From: Rallus limicola
Taxonomy: Eukaryota > Chordata > Aves > Gruiformes > Rallidae
Direction: 5' to 3'
NCBI GenBank assembly: GCA_022605955.1
Contig: JAKCOZ010000005.1
Coordinates: 7,226,001 to 7,290,000, forward strand
DNA: 64,000 bases
This document shows, in pieces, positions 1 through 10,405 of the stretch. The stretch's first letter is position 1; each line of letters begins with the position of its first letter. A program made the translations under genes and the position numbers. The notes under the pieces are model-generated. The model searched no databases. It worked only from the letters and a program-made list of their open reading frames with translations, and was not told where the DNA came from.

Positions 1-80
1 CAAGCAATGGGTGCACAGAGCCCAGGGCCAGCTGGGGCCTCATGGAGGGGTGACAGGTCTCTGTGGCCTCTGGACACAGC
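1..80. other. GC-rich edge segment, origin unknown
   Basis: The first 80 bases are clearly richer in G and C than the AT-rich DNA that follows, with runs such as cccagggccagctggggcct. This could be the end of a repeat or an exon cut by the window edge. Nothing in it identifies a family, so only the compositional step is claimed. Confidence 0.3.
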
Positions 81-3000
81 TTTCGTCAGAAAAATACCAT
101 AAATCATCTGACTGAGATGCCAATTTAAAACTTCATCATGCAGCTTTGTTTTCCTGTGTTCAGGTATAATTTCAGATAAAACTTCCCAGGTTTCAGATAT
201 GCCAGAAAACTTGTTTTTAAATTTTTTTAATTTTCTACTCCTAGGTAATAAGAGGACTAGGGTTCTTTTCATGTTACATTTCAGGAACGCTTACTCAAAA
301 CAGTAGCCAGTGACCATTTCCTCTTCCAACCTGATTGTGTTTTTAAACCTAAATTTCAGGTTAGCACATTTTTGTCTAATCCTTCTACAGATTGTCTGTA
401 ACAAAGTAAATTAATTTGAAGGAATATTTAATCTTACAACTCACCAAATGAATCTGTCTGATGAAGGCCAGGGCATTAAAACATCACATTCTTTGTAAAG
501 GGTTACAATATAAAATCCACTTTTCTCATGATCTGTTTCTTTAATTTTTATTTTCAGCTATGTACTATTCAGAGTGACATTGGCATGGCAGCAGTTGTTG
601 TGTATTGCCATACATTTTTTAAAAATGGGAAAAGATCAAGAATGCCTTGACTGCAGATTTTTTTAACAAATCAGGCTTTGTTACTAGGAAATGAAGTAAA
701 ATTTGAGAAATTCCAAACTGTATATCTCACACAAACAAAACTTATTCATGTTAGTAGGAAGTACCTATGAACATAGCTATTTAAAAAACCCCATTTGAAT
801 ACAAATAGATGTTGCATGGCTTTGTTTTTCAAACACTTAAAGACACAGTATGCTTATTAAAAACATCTGTTCCTATTATAACACATTATAATAACTGTTA
901 AGGAATATGCTTTTTTATTATGAGCAGATGTAGCATGCTTAGAAATATTTATGCAAAGGTGACTAACTTCATTCTTTAACCAAGGCAGCACAGGCAGCAA
1001 TAGCAATGAATTTGGGGCAGCACAGCTTCAGCATATACTGTACAACCACATGCAAAATTCACAGAATTCAGCCTGAACAGAAATCAGAGCTGCTTTAGCT
1101 CCTTTTAAAAGCTTCCTTTAGAGTGGACTAAAAATCCACATTTAGCTTTCTAAACATTGTTTTATTTTTTACTGTCACTTAACTGCTGCCTTTTGTTCTT
1201 CCTGTTAGACTGGGATATTCTGGACTGATAAAGGAATGGCAGTGATCCAGAAATACTAATCTGAGCTGCCATCTATCCAGATGGAATCACCACAGAGAAA
1301 GTGTGTTTGTTTCAGTCCAGGACCATGGGGAAACTAATGTTCCCAATTTGAACTGGGCTGGCAATGCAAGCAGCAAATCATGAACAGAGGAGTTGCAGCC
1401 AAACAAGAAGGCCACCTAACATGTATAGGTAGGCCTTCTCTTTTTTGAGAGGCTGGTGTTTTTGGAAGAGTTGAGAGCCTGAAGGCAAAACTGGGCAGGT
1501 AAAGAAGAGAAAGGGAATAGTACCGAACCTGGAAGATGTCAAAACCCAAGTGCTTCTCTGAATAACATGGATAGTAAAGCATTTACATGTTAATAGTTCT
1601 TCACTTTCTTTTCTGTGCATCTTTTGTGCTTTGACAACAATTAAAATGTGACTGCTTTATAAAACGCTCTATAAAGTCTGTGTGGCCTGAAATTCAGGCT
1701 CTGCAAGCCAGTGATGATCTAGAGTCCAGATCTTCTTTCAGGAAGGAAGACTAGCTAGAAGATATACACCTTATCATACATCGGAGCACATAGTTTCAGA
1801 CATGGTTGATTTCTGTCTACAGCAAATTGGCCGGGTAGAACACCCAAAGGCTGGACACAGTTCTGCAGCTGAAGGAAAACACATCACCAAGGTTTCTGAC
1901 ACAGACCACGACAAACTACAGAACAGATTTAATCCTTGTGAACAATTAGCCATATTTCAGCTTAAATGACAAATCCCTATATATAGTTGTCCCAGGGAAA
2001 GAAAATAAATCTATATTCCTTCTTGAGCTTCACCAAAATAGCTGTCCAATGAGTTCTGGTCAGCTATGCTTCTGCAAGCCCAGCAACATAATTTCTCTTG
2101 CAGAACTTTTCCTGCATCAGTGAAAATGGACAAAAAAGAACAAAAATTACAGCTTTTATAATCTAGCCTGGGTTTACAGATGTGGAATTTATCAAGTAAT
2201 GCTTTCAACAGTAAATATACTTGACATTTAGTAGCTGAAGCAAAGTAAATATAGGACCCAACAGTGTCATTTTTATGGAGAACTACTACACTTTAGAGTA
2301 TATGTCAAAAGTGAAACTCATTTAACTAAACAGAAAAGAACCATTTAAAACTGACAAGGGACATGAAAAAAAGGTTGATACAAAACATTTCAAAGATTTC
2401 TTTAGTAGGTATCCCTGAGGAGGAGAAACTGTTTAGACCATCAAAGAGCATTATCATTCTACCTACAGAGACTCCTTGTGTAAGACATTAAATTTACGCT
2501 GCAAAGACTTCACTGTCCATTAGAATCATTTTGATATTCTTACGTTGTGTCTCCTACGATATTACACCCTTTATACTTGCTCATTAAGTCCCAATACTTG
2601 TTTATAAAAACATGTCAAGTCAACAACAAATCTGGAGTTCAAATTTAGACAATGCATATGATCAAGGCAAAAAAACTCATTGAATTCTCTCTCCTGGTGT
2701 GAACTCATTACTGTGTATTTACATAATGTTGTTTTGAAAGCCAGTGAAATGACACTCTGTTACTGAACTTCAATGGTTTTCCTACATAAAATCCAGTAAT
2801 TATCCTTACCAGGTAAATCAAGTAACCAGTGAGACAATCCAGCCCAATGAATATGATAACATTTCCAGTGTCTTCATAGATGTCTCTGGAGAGTGACTTT
2901 TTTTTTTTTATAATGTTTTTTGTAGAAACTTCTTGTGGTATCAGAAGTATCTCATACATATCCAAAAGCTTCTATTTTTTAATATGTAAATAAATGTTTT

Positions 3001-4740
3001 CATGCAATTTCACAGCTGTTAAATTTCAAGTTATTCAGAACCTCATAACAGTTCAAAACCCCTCTAGAACCTATAGCATCAAGGGAAGACTTAAAATTTA
3101 CTTTCTTTGATGTGAATAGAAACTCTCCAGTAAATGAGCAGAATTTGTTACGTGGATTTATACTATAGAGCAACATCTGAATGAAAAAATTTTCATTCCA
3201 GATATATGAAAACAAGTTGCAATCAAGTATTTAGCACTTTACACAGAATAAGGTGAAATTGAAAATATATTTTTAAAACATAATTCTCATTATAGTTCAG
3301 GTAAAGATGGGGCAGCCATTCATTCTCAATTAATTCAGAAGGGAAGTCAAATTCAGCTTATGCTTCGCACACATAGGCCGTATCATGACCATGGAAATAA
3401 CAGAACCTAAATCTCTGATGAAATTTCAGAAGCAAGGAATCCCCAATAATTTATTCCAATACAAGCCACAGAAGAAAATAGCAAATAGCACATGTATATT
3501 GGCAGAAAGTGCAAAATTATGCTAAAAGCACCGAGCTAGCTTCAGTCTCTCTCTTTCCATGCTTTTGCACATTCCTGATCCATTTGCCCCGTGGCACACC
3601 CCACTGATGGTCTAATTCTCAAACTCACAGAGTAACACCAGAGTACTCATGCCTGTAATGAAGCCACATCAAAGAGAAGCAAAGCTGAAGATTCTGATCT
3701 TGTACCATAAAAAGAACCACCTGTACTGAGATGATTATTGTAGGAAATATCAGATGAATATTTTCAGAAACAAAATATGCAGAAAGTCAGAACACAGGAT
3801 GAATACACCAGTTCATGTTGTATAGGGGGGAAAAGCTTTATCCTCTTCTTCTAACAGTGATCAAACAGAAGATGTTGCTTCTGTGCACCATACCTTACCT
3901 GATATCCCTAAACCACTATGGCTTCAACATTCTAATACTAAAAATAACCCTCATATGCAACAATAATAAATATATTTTCAAATCACTTTGTACTTAAAGT
4001 ATCATTCAACAAGTTATACTAAAAGCAAGTAGCATGAATTAAACATATTCCAGACAATCCTAACAAACATCTCAAAAAAAAAATAATTCAAAACTTAGTA
4101 TTTATTTCCAAACTACATTGCCAACCAAAAGAGTCCCGTTTAAATACGACAGCTTCTAAGATCTTTTTAGAAACTGCTTTAGCCATTACAGCATCACTAT
4201 TTGCATCCTATACGTGTAAGTATAATGAAATTATCTGGATATGCAGCTTTTATATTTTATTTGTATTACCAATAGAAAATAAAAACAATGTTTCAGTGGG
4301 AAAATAATCCCTTTCTTTGTCCTATTTATATCTGCATGTATTCTATTAAAACACAAATTTGGAGGTCTCACTAAGCTATTCTTAACCTGAATGAGTCTTT
4401 CTGGGCTAAATTTACTAAGAATTGAACTTGTGTTCCTATATTTTAATTTCTCGCTTTCCTTTTTAGATGATCTTTTTTAAGTTGAAAATTCTGGGCTAAC
4501 AACTGTTTTAATTTTTATTTAGAACAGTAAATGAAACCATCTGGGACATTTGGGATTTGAACAATGTTTTCTTACAGTTCTGTGGAGTACCCCAACACTA
4601 CCCCATCTTATTTATATACAACTGAAGGAAAAACAGAACACCAAAAAAAAAAAGAGAGAGATTGAGAGAGAGAGAGAGAGAATTTGGTGTTTATTTTCAC
4701 TGCCATCTTCCTGTAGAGATGCTTTCATCCAGTTTACGTT
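81..4740. other. AT-rich unique DNA, no gene recognised
   Basis: No repeat family, RNA gene or convincing exon was recognised in this stretch. Open frames are all under 90 codons and their translations have no domain features. Single-base runs occur, such as a T tract around 2898-2909. The sequence reads as intergenic or intronic. Confidence 0.6.
4643..4681. repeat. A-run followed by (GA)n microsatellite
   Basis: Eleven A bases at 4643-4653 run into an alternating GA tract, broken once by ATT, that ends at 4681. It is a simple sequence repeat, purine-only on the plus strand over nearly its whole length. It lies about 90 bases upstream of a MIR-like relic. Confidence 0.8.
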
Positions 4741-4764
4741 AAATTCACACTGCAGTCCATGTGC

Positions 4765-4848
4765 ATCCTGTTTGAATGTGGGTAAGTAATTTTATTTCCC
4801 TTCAATTTACCTCCTCATCTGAGAAATAGGGAAATAATGATACACAGT
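4765..4848 (+). mobile_element. MIR-like SINE relic
   Basis: The stretch reads like the second half of a MIR element in sense orientation. A tgtgggtaagtaattttatt part corresponds to the family's 'tgggcaagtcacttaacct', followed by cctcatctgagaaataggga, matching 'cctcatctgtaaaatgggga', and then aataatgatac. Divergence is high, as expected for a very old amniote SINE in a bird. The GTAAGT at 4782 also looks like a splice donor but is explained by the MIR match. The call rests on pattern recognition; a profile search would settle it. Confidence 0.5.
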
Positions 4849-5980
4849 GGAGTCAAACTTGGCTGGGGTGATAAACACCAATTATTAATCCAGTGTCAGA
4901 TTCAGAGCAGAAAAAAAAGGAGAAAAAATAAAAAGACAGATGTAGGAGTAGGCTTCAACATGTACTTATGTCTCCAAATACCACCTCCTTAAGGACAATA
5001 TGAATGTTTATGTTAAGCACATGTTTCAGAGATTTACTGATTTATGCACTAGTCTTCTCTTTGGGATTTTTTAATCATTCCAAATTAAAATGAAAATCTC
5101 TACTTATACATGTGCATATATTATATACCTTTAAATGCTTTAGGAGACTCAATTACAAGCACTAGGATTTGATTTTCTTCTTTGGAATTTGTTTCAACAT
5201 TTGGAAGCACTCAGCAGTGCTTCTAGAAAATCCTTCTGATCATGAAAACTATCAGATTTCTCAGACTTTACAAGAATACCTTGATTTTCCTATTGTATGG
5301 ATTACTAACAACATAGTTCATGTGATACTTAAATAGAATTAGGAAGTTGGCATATGGCAAGATAGACATTAATAGTCTTTAAAAGATCTTCTTCATAAAC
5401 CATGCGATATATGCTATTTTACCTAACTCTATTCAATTATTCAACAACCAAATGTCTTTTTCCCACAATAACTGCTTGTTTTACTGTTAGGCTGCAAAGC
5501 ATTTTTGCCCCAATTCCTGCAATCAGGCTGACTTCCACTCTCAGAAGCCCAAAGATATAAGAAAGACTTTGTTATGTACAAAGTTTTAGAAGGAGAAGTT
5601 GCTTGCATGTAAACATTCACAAGCAAGCCATGCATTAAGCTATCAGAATTAATTATATGCAATATAATGTCTTAATGTGGGAAAACAATTAATCTTGTAG
5701 CCAAAATTATTACAGAAAACTTTAAATACTTTGTTGGCAAAGCCAAGTTTTCAAAAACCTTTGCAATCACTTTAGTAACAAAAAAGAGCTAGAAACAGAA
5801 TTCACACCTCTGCTTCCTAGACTATAGCTGGTCAAAATAACTAAATTAAAAAAGCTGCACATGTCAGATCAGATCACTTATAAAAAAATTATAAAACACA
5901 TTCAGCTCCTGTTATGGGGTTCATTAATTTCTATGCATTATTATATCTTTTAGATCATCATTTATTCTCATTTTCTCTTA
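4849..5980. other. AT-rich unique DNA with one copy of a diverged direct repeat
   Basis: No gene or known transposable element was recognised. The segment 5471-5535 is a diverged copy of 6637-6697 and is listed separately. Confidence 0.5.
5471..5535 (+). repeat. Diverged direct repeat, copy 1
   Basis: This segment shares the core gctgcaaagcat-tttg-cccaattcctgc, followed by a ctg-cttc match, with 6637-6697 in the same orientation. Over the best 45 or so bases the two differ at only a handful of positions. The flanks of the two copies do not align by eye. It may be a fragment of an unrecognised old dispersed repeat. Confidence 0.5.
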
Positions 5981-5984
5981 CTGG

Positions 5985-6988
5985 GTGCCTGGGAGTTAGG
6001 CTGTAGGTCTACACAGACTTTGGTGTCATTTTCAGTTCTTTTCTCCTCTGCTTTTCCTCCCTTTTTATGTTTTTCATTCCTCCTTCTTCCTGTATATTGC
6101 TGTTAGCTACAACATACTCAACTCTCTCCATCATCCTTACTCTCTATGGAGTTTTTATGGGATGGAAAGAATGTGGTGGCTCATGAAACTTGCACTTCAA
6201 GCTATCAGGAAGCCAGGACAGCCTGGACAAAGCAGTCCTGAGCCCAGGTTATCATATCTGGAACTCATCAAAGTTTGGCATCTCCAGCTCTGCCAAATAT
6301 CAGCCATATGGTCGTCCCACCAGAGTGTCAGGCTCACCTTATTCTTACCTTACCACTCTCTTCTGAATTAACTTTGAATTACTCTTTCTACTTTGACCAG
6401 TTCCTAGGCTATTTCAATATGATCTATTTGGTCCTTCCCCCTCACTGTCACACATCTCAAAGTCACCTTCCATTACTTTTACTCATCAGAGGTGGGTCAC
6501 TGCAACTTTTGGCCTCCTTTCACCTGTTCCCTTGATGAGTTTATGTACCATTCTATGTGCTCTTTTTTTTCAATTTTATTTTCACTCTTTTGCCCCTACT
6601 ATCAATCTATCAATCTCCCTCTCTCCCATGAAGTCTACTGCTTTTGCAGTTAAGCTGCAAAGCATCTTTGTCCCAATTCCTGCTGTCCAGCTGGCTTCAC
6701 CCATTAGATATTTGCACTCTTTGCTTCTCTTGTATTCTGGTTGACCTGCTATCCTCCTGATTTAAACTGACTCTCATGCCACATGCTCCCTTCCAAAACC
6801 ACCTTTTCAAATGCAACCTCCACTTATCACCCTGCAAAGATGTTCTATGTTTCTTCCAGACATGAATTGATCACACACTATTGAATTTTTTCTTTGCTTC
6901 CACACAGCCTCTGTCCCTTCTTCTTCCACCTTTGTTCTTCTACCATATACCATACAGAAAGATTTCTCTTCCACACTCCTTCTGTCAG
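5985..6988 (+). repeat. Pyrimidine-rich tract, possible ancient LINE relic (left part)
   Basis: The plus strand is strongly C and T biased for about 1 kb, with phrases such as ccttccaaaaccacctttt and ctctccctctctcccatg. This resembles 3' regions of very old amniote LINEs (L2/L3 type). After the CR1 insertion the tract seems to resume at 7657 and ends with tacagcatatagcacagtgc, which resembles the '...cagcgcctagcacagtgcctgg' tail of L2-like elements. Family assignment is tentative; the strand bias is directly visible. Confidence 0.3.
6637..6697 (+). repeat. Diverged direct repeat, copy 2
   Basis: This is the partner of 5471-5535, about 1.17 kb downstream and in the same orientation. It lies inside the pyrimidine-rich tract that a CR1 later interrupted, so the tract itself is probably part of an old repeat family. 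Confidence 0.5.
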
Positions 6989-7656
6989 GCAGAGAAGGAC
7001 CTGGGGGTTTTGGTTGACTGCAGGCTGAATATGAGTCAGCAGTGTGCCCAGGCAGCAAGGAAAGCCAATGGCATCTTGGCTTGTATCAAAAGTAGTGTGG
7101 CCAGTAGGTCTAGGGAAGTGATTGTGCCCCTGTATTCAGCATTGGTGAGGTTGCACCTCAAGTACTGTGTCCAGTTCTGGGCTCCTCAGTGTAAGAAGGA
7201 CATTAAAGTCCTTGAGCGAGTCCAGAGCAGGGTAACCAGGCTGGTGAAGGGGTTGGAGGGCAAATCATATGAGTAGCAGCTGAGGGAGCTGGGATTGTTT
7301 AGCCTGGAGAAGAGAAGGCTGAGGGGAGACCTTATCAACGCCTACACCTACCTGAAGGGAGGTTATAGAGAGGTTGGCAATAGTCTCTTCAGCCAGCTGA
7401 CAGGAGATAGGACAAGGGAAAATAAGCACAAAGCTGTGCCAGGGCAGGTTCAGATTAGATGTTAGAAAAAAAATTTCACTGAAAGAGTTGTCGGGACCTG
7501 GAACAGGCTGCCCAGGGAGGGGTTGAGTCATCTTCCCTGGAAGTGTCTAAAAAAAGGGTAAAAGAGGTACTTACGGATATGGTTTATCATAGGACGGGAA
7601 CAGTTGGACTTGATGATCTTAAAGAACTTTTCCAACCCTGTGATTCTGTGATTCTC
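6989..7656 (+). mobile_element. CR1 LINE, 5'-truncated copy with intact tail
   Basis: The sequence follows the avian CR1 3' region from gagaaggacctgggggtttt, through gtgtgcccaggcagcaagg and ggaacaggctgcccaggg, to the tail gtgattctgtgattct. CR1 copies are usually 5'-truncated, which explains the short length. The element encodes the C-terminal end of the CR1 reverse transcriptase, broken by stops. It is inserted into a pyrimidine-rich tract that continues on the other side. No long target-site duplication is visible, as is usual for CR1. Confidence 0.93.
6992..7465 (+). pseudogene. CR1 ORF2 reverse transcriptase, C-terminal remnant
   Basis: The reading frame starts [18 protein letters not shown] and includes the family motif [20 protein letters not shown], typical of the region after the CR1 polymerase core. 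A TAG at 7274-7276 interrupts it; the same frame then continues through [18 protein letters not shown] to another TAG at 7463-7465. The endonuclease and catalytic polymerase domains are absent, lost by 5' truncation. The remnant cannot encode a working enzyme. Confidence 0.85.
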
Positions 7657-7795
7657 TAATCCTTCCACTTGCCCAGTGACATTGTTCCTACTTAAATGGA
7701 TTTCTCTACCACTCACTTGCAGTTTCTCTCTCTTTAGGACTAAAGACTGTTCTGTCTGTACAGCATATAGCACAGTGCCCATGAATAGATGACAT
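7657..7795 (+). repeat. Possible continuation of the interrupted ancient repeat
   Basis: Directly after the CR1 tail the plus strand is again C/T-rich. It ends with gactgttctgtctgtacagc and atagcacagtgcccatg, which resemble the end of L2-like LINEs. Together with 5985-6988 this suggests one old element split by CR1. This is an inference from composition and weak similarity. Confidence 0.3.
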
Positions 7796-8342
7796 TACAG
7801 CTATGAAAATAATATCTCAAAACCATTAGCTTTGCTTAGAAGAGAAATCTTTTTTTCCTCTGAAACAGAGGAGAGCTGGATTTGATTACTATTTAATCTC
7901 CTACAAAAATATTACAGAAAACTAAGACAAACTATGGTAGTTTCTTACATGAATTTCTTGGAAATGCTTAGCATAAGCTTTTGCATTAGAAGTCCCACGG
8001 AATGCTACAAAGAAATAGATAACAACCTCTCATTTTCTTTTAAATGACTGCATTATATAAAAGAATATCTTTCTGTGATTTTTAAAGAGTTTTTTCTTTT
8101 TAAAGTCTTGGTAAAAGAATCTGTCATATTTTGTTTAGGCTGAAACCCAATCTATCTTTGTATCAATTCGTAATATGACTGGAAAATTACCACCACCAAT
8201 AAATACCTTAAAATCTACTTTAAAAACACTTTCCCTTTAAAAAAGCAACCAAATGCACTTGACACAAAAAACAGTGGGACTAACAGCTGAGCTCTAATGA
8301 TTTGGACCATTTAAAGATCATCAATAAGGTCAAGGTTGCTTT
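7796..8342. other. AT-rich unique DNA
   Basis: Nothing recognisable apart from short homopolymer runs. Confidence 0.5.
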
Positions 8343-8466
8343 AGAATCATAGAATTGCAGAATGGTTACAGTTGGAAAGGGCCATAAAGATTGTCAAGTT
8401 CCATCCCCCTTGCCATGGCCAGGGACACCTCTCACTAGACCAGATTGCTCAAGGTCCCAAGAACTG
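8343..8466 (-). mobile_element. CR1 LINE tail, short reverse-strand copy
   Basis: Read on the plus strand it starts with agaatcatagaattgcagaa and continues with gttggaaagggccataaaga. It then has the typical ccatccccc, ttgccatggccagggacacc and ctagaccagattgctcaagg phrases of a reverse-oriented CR1 3' end. Only about 120 bases of the 3' end remain. The element is non-coding. Confidence 0.9.
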
Positions 8467-10350
8467 AGCTATCACACAGAAAGGCAGCCAAAATGGTTAT
8501 GATTTCCAGTCTCATCCTGTGTCACCTCAAGGTCTCCTTTGTCCTCTCTGGATCTCATTGCTATACAACTACTGAATTCTAACACACACTACCTCAAATA
8601 TTCCTCTCATTATTATATATTTGCTTCAGAAATATCCAGCAGTGGATCTGGAAAAGTTTTGCAACCCATCAATTCAAAAGCTTTTTTTTTCCCTTGAAAA
8701 ACTTATTTACCATATTCCAAAGTAGACAAAATAAATATTGCTTAAAAATAACCAGCTAGATCTGTCTAGAATTCCAGCTACAATCAATGAAGAGAGAATT
8801 ACATTGATATGTGGCATGAAAATTAATTCCAATTATGTTACGTGGTTCACACAGAACAATTTCAAAGCATTTATACTGTCAAGCATAAACTATTCTCTAA
8901 TACTAATATAATATTTTCTACCTATTAATACTCAGACTTTTTTTCATTCCTTAAAAAGTAGAAGGTGGCGCACAAGAAGTACTAAAACCAAGAGCTAACT
9001 TTAAGGAAGGATCATAATATGATACATGTCCAATTTGTGCTTGTCATTGGAAAGCACCACTGACACAGTTTGCTTGATACATGCATGTTGTTCTGTTTCC
9101 TCCTTTTCTCTAGACTCTTTCTGTTTGTTTAGGCATCAAAATGCTGCCAAGTACGTGCAGAGAATATCTGGCCCAAAGGGACCATGATTTTTCTAGAAGA
9201 TTGTAGATCTATTTTAATATAAGCATCTATTTCCCCGTTCTCCACTGCCTCCTCCAGGGTATAAAAATGGTGGTAAAATAACCAACTCTCCCACAGAACA
9301 GACCTCCTTTTTCAACATAGACATTTGCTAAACAGAATTATTATTTAATATGCTAAACTTCCTCTCCAACACCTACATATTAATTATTTCACCACTTATT
9401 TCTATACCTCAAACTAACCCTGGCCCAACACTTAATTAGCATATCAGAATTGCATACCTCCCTCTCCTTCAGGCACTGCTTTTGGGATGTTGACTGCAGG
9501 CTACAGAACTGAAAACAGCATTTCATTTCTCAGAAGAAAACCATTCCCAGGGCTTTTTATGAGCACCTGGCATCCCATTACCCCACCAGAAGTCAACAGC
9601 TGATGGACATGCAGGTGCTCCTCTTTGCCTCAAGGCAAAGATCACTCACTGTTATTGCTTGCTCTTTGTCATGTATGTTTGTGTCTCTGTGCAATGACAA
9701 ATAACTGTTTGTAAAGCTTTGTCTACCACAGTATCTCAGGCACTTAAAATGACTATATGGATGCAATTTATTTTAATGATTAGTTCTGTTCTCTCATACT
9801 TGCAACATATTATTCAGTAAATTAACTTTGCCTCTCTTCCCTTTCAAAAGAATAGCATGAACAGCCTTTCACAACACAGAATATGTAATTGACTATTTTT
9901 CTTTGACCGCTGTTATTTCCATGAGGTGCTGTTTTGCTCTTGTTGTAAAGCCTATTAATTAACATATAGTGCTAGGGGTGCAAAATATTAAAATATGTAG
10001 GAGAAATAGGGATCTATGTGTCCATAATGGTGTATATGGAGTGAGGTTCCATTTTTAATATAATTGAGAATCTAAGATGCTATAAAAAAAGTGACCTGAA
10101 ATAAAAAGACATGGAGATTTAGAGCTATATGAACAATGGTAGCTATTAATACATTCAGTTCCACAGTTATCAGAGCCTTTGTACATCACTGAATAAGCAT
10201 GCTGTAAGTATAAACTTTTCTTTATCTAGTCATACTACTATTATATGCCCCGATATACTACATCCATAATTAGGATTACATGATTTGATACCTTACAACA
10301 TAAATTATAGGCATCGTTTCAGAAATAAATTGATGTGTAATCATGCAAAC
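8467..10350. other. AT-rich unique DNA
   Basis: No gene, repeat family or RNA gene was recognised. Open frames longer than 60 codons are absent. Confidence 0.55.
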
Positions 10351-10381
10351 AGTTAATTATTTAACTGTTAAATAATTAACT
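10351..10381. repeat. Perfect 15-base palindrome arms, 1-base spacer
   Basis: The arm agttaattatttaac (10351-10365) is followed by a single T and by its exact reverse complement at 10367-10381. The stem contains only two G-C pairs, so it could extrude as a cruciform in supercoiled DNA. Confidence 0.9.
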
Positions 10382-10403
10382 AATTTGCTAGTTAATTAGT
10401 TAA
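10376..10403. repeat. Overlapping second palindrome
   Basis: ttaactaatt (10376-10385) and aattagttaa (10394-10403) are exact reverse complements separated by eight bases. The left arm overlaps the right arm of the previous palindrome, so two alternative hairpins compete in this short AT-rich segment. Confidence 0.85.
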
Positions 10404-10405
10404 CA

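Noticed and set aside
4770..4790. GTAAGT splice donor of a 79-codon exon
   Set aside because: The GTAAGT is explained by the MIR-like relic, and the upstream frame is interrupted by a GA microsatellite.
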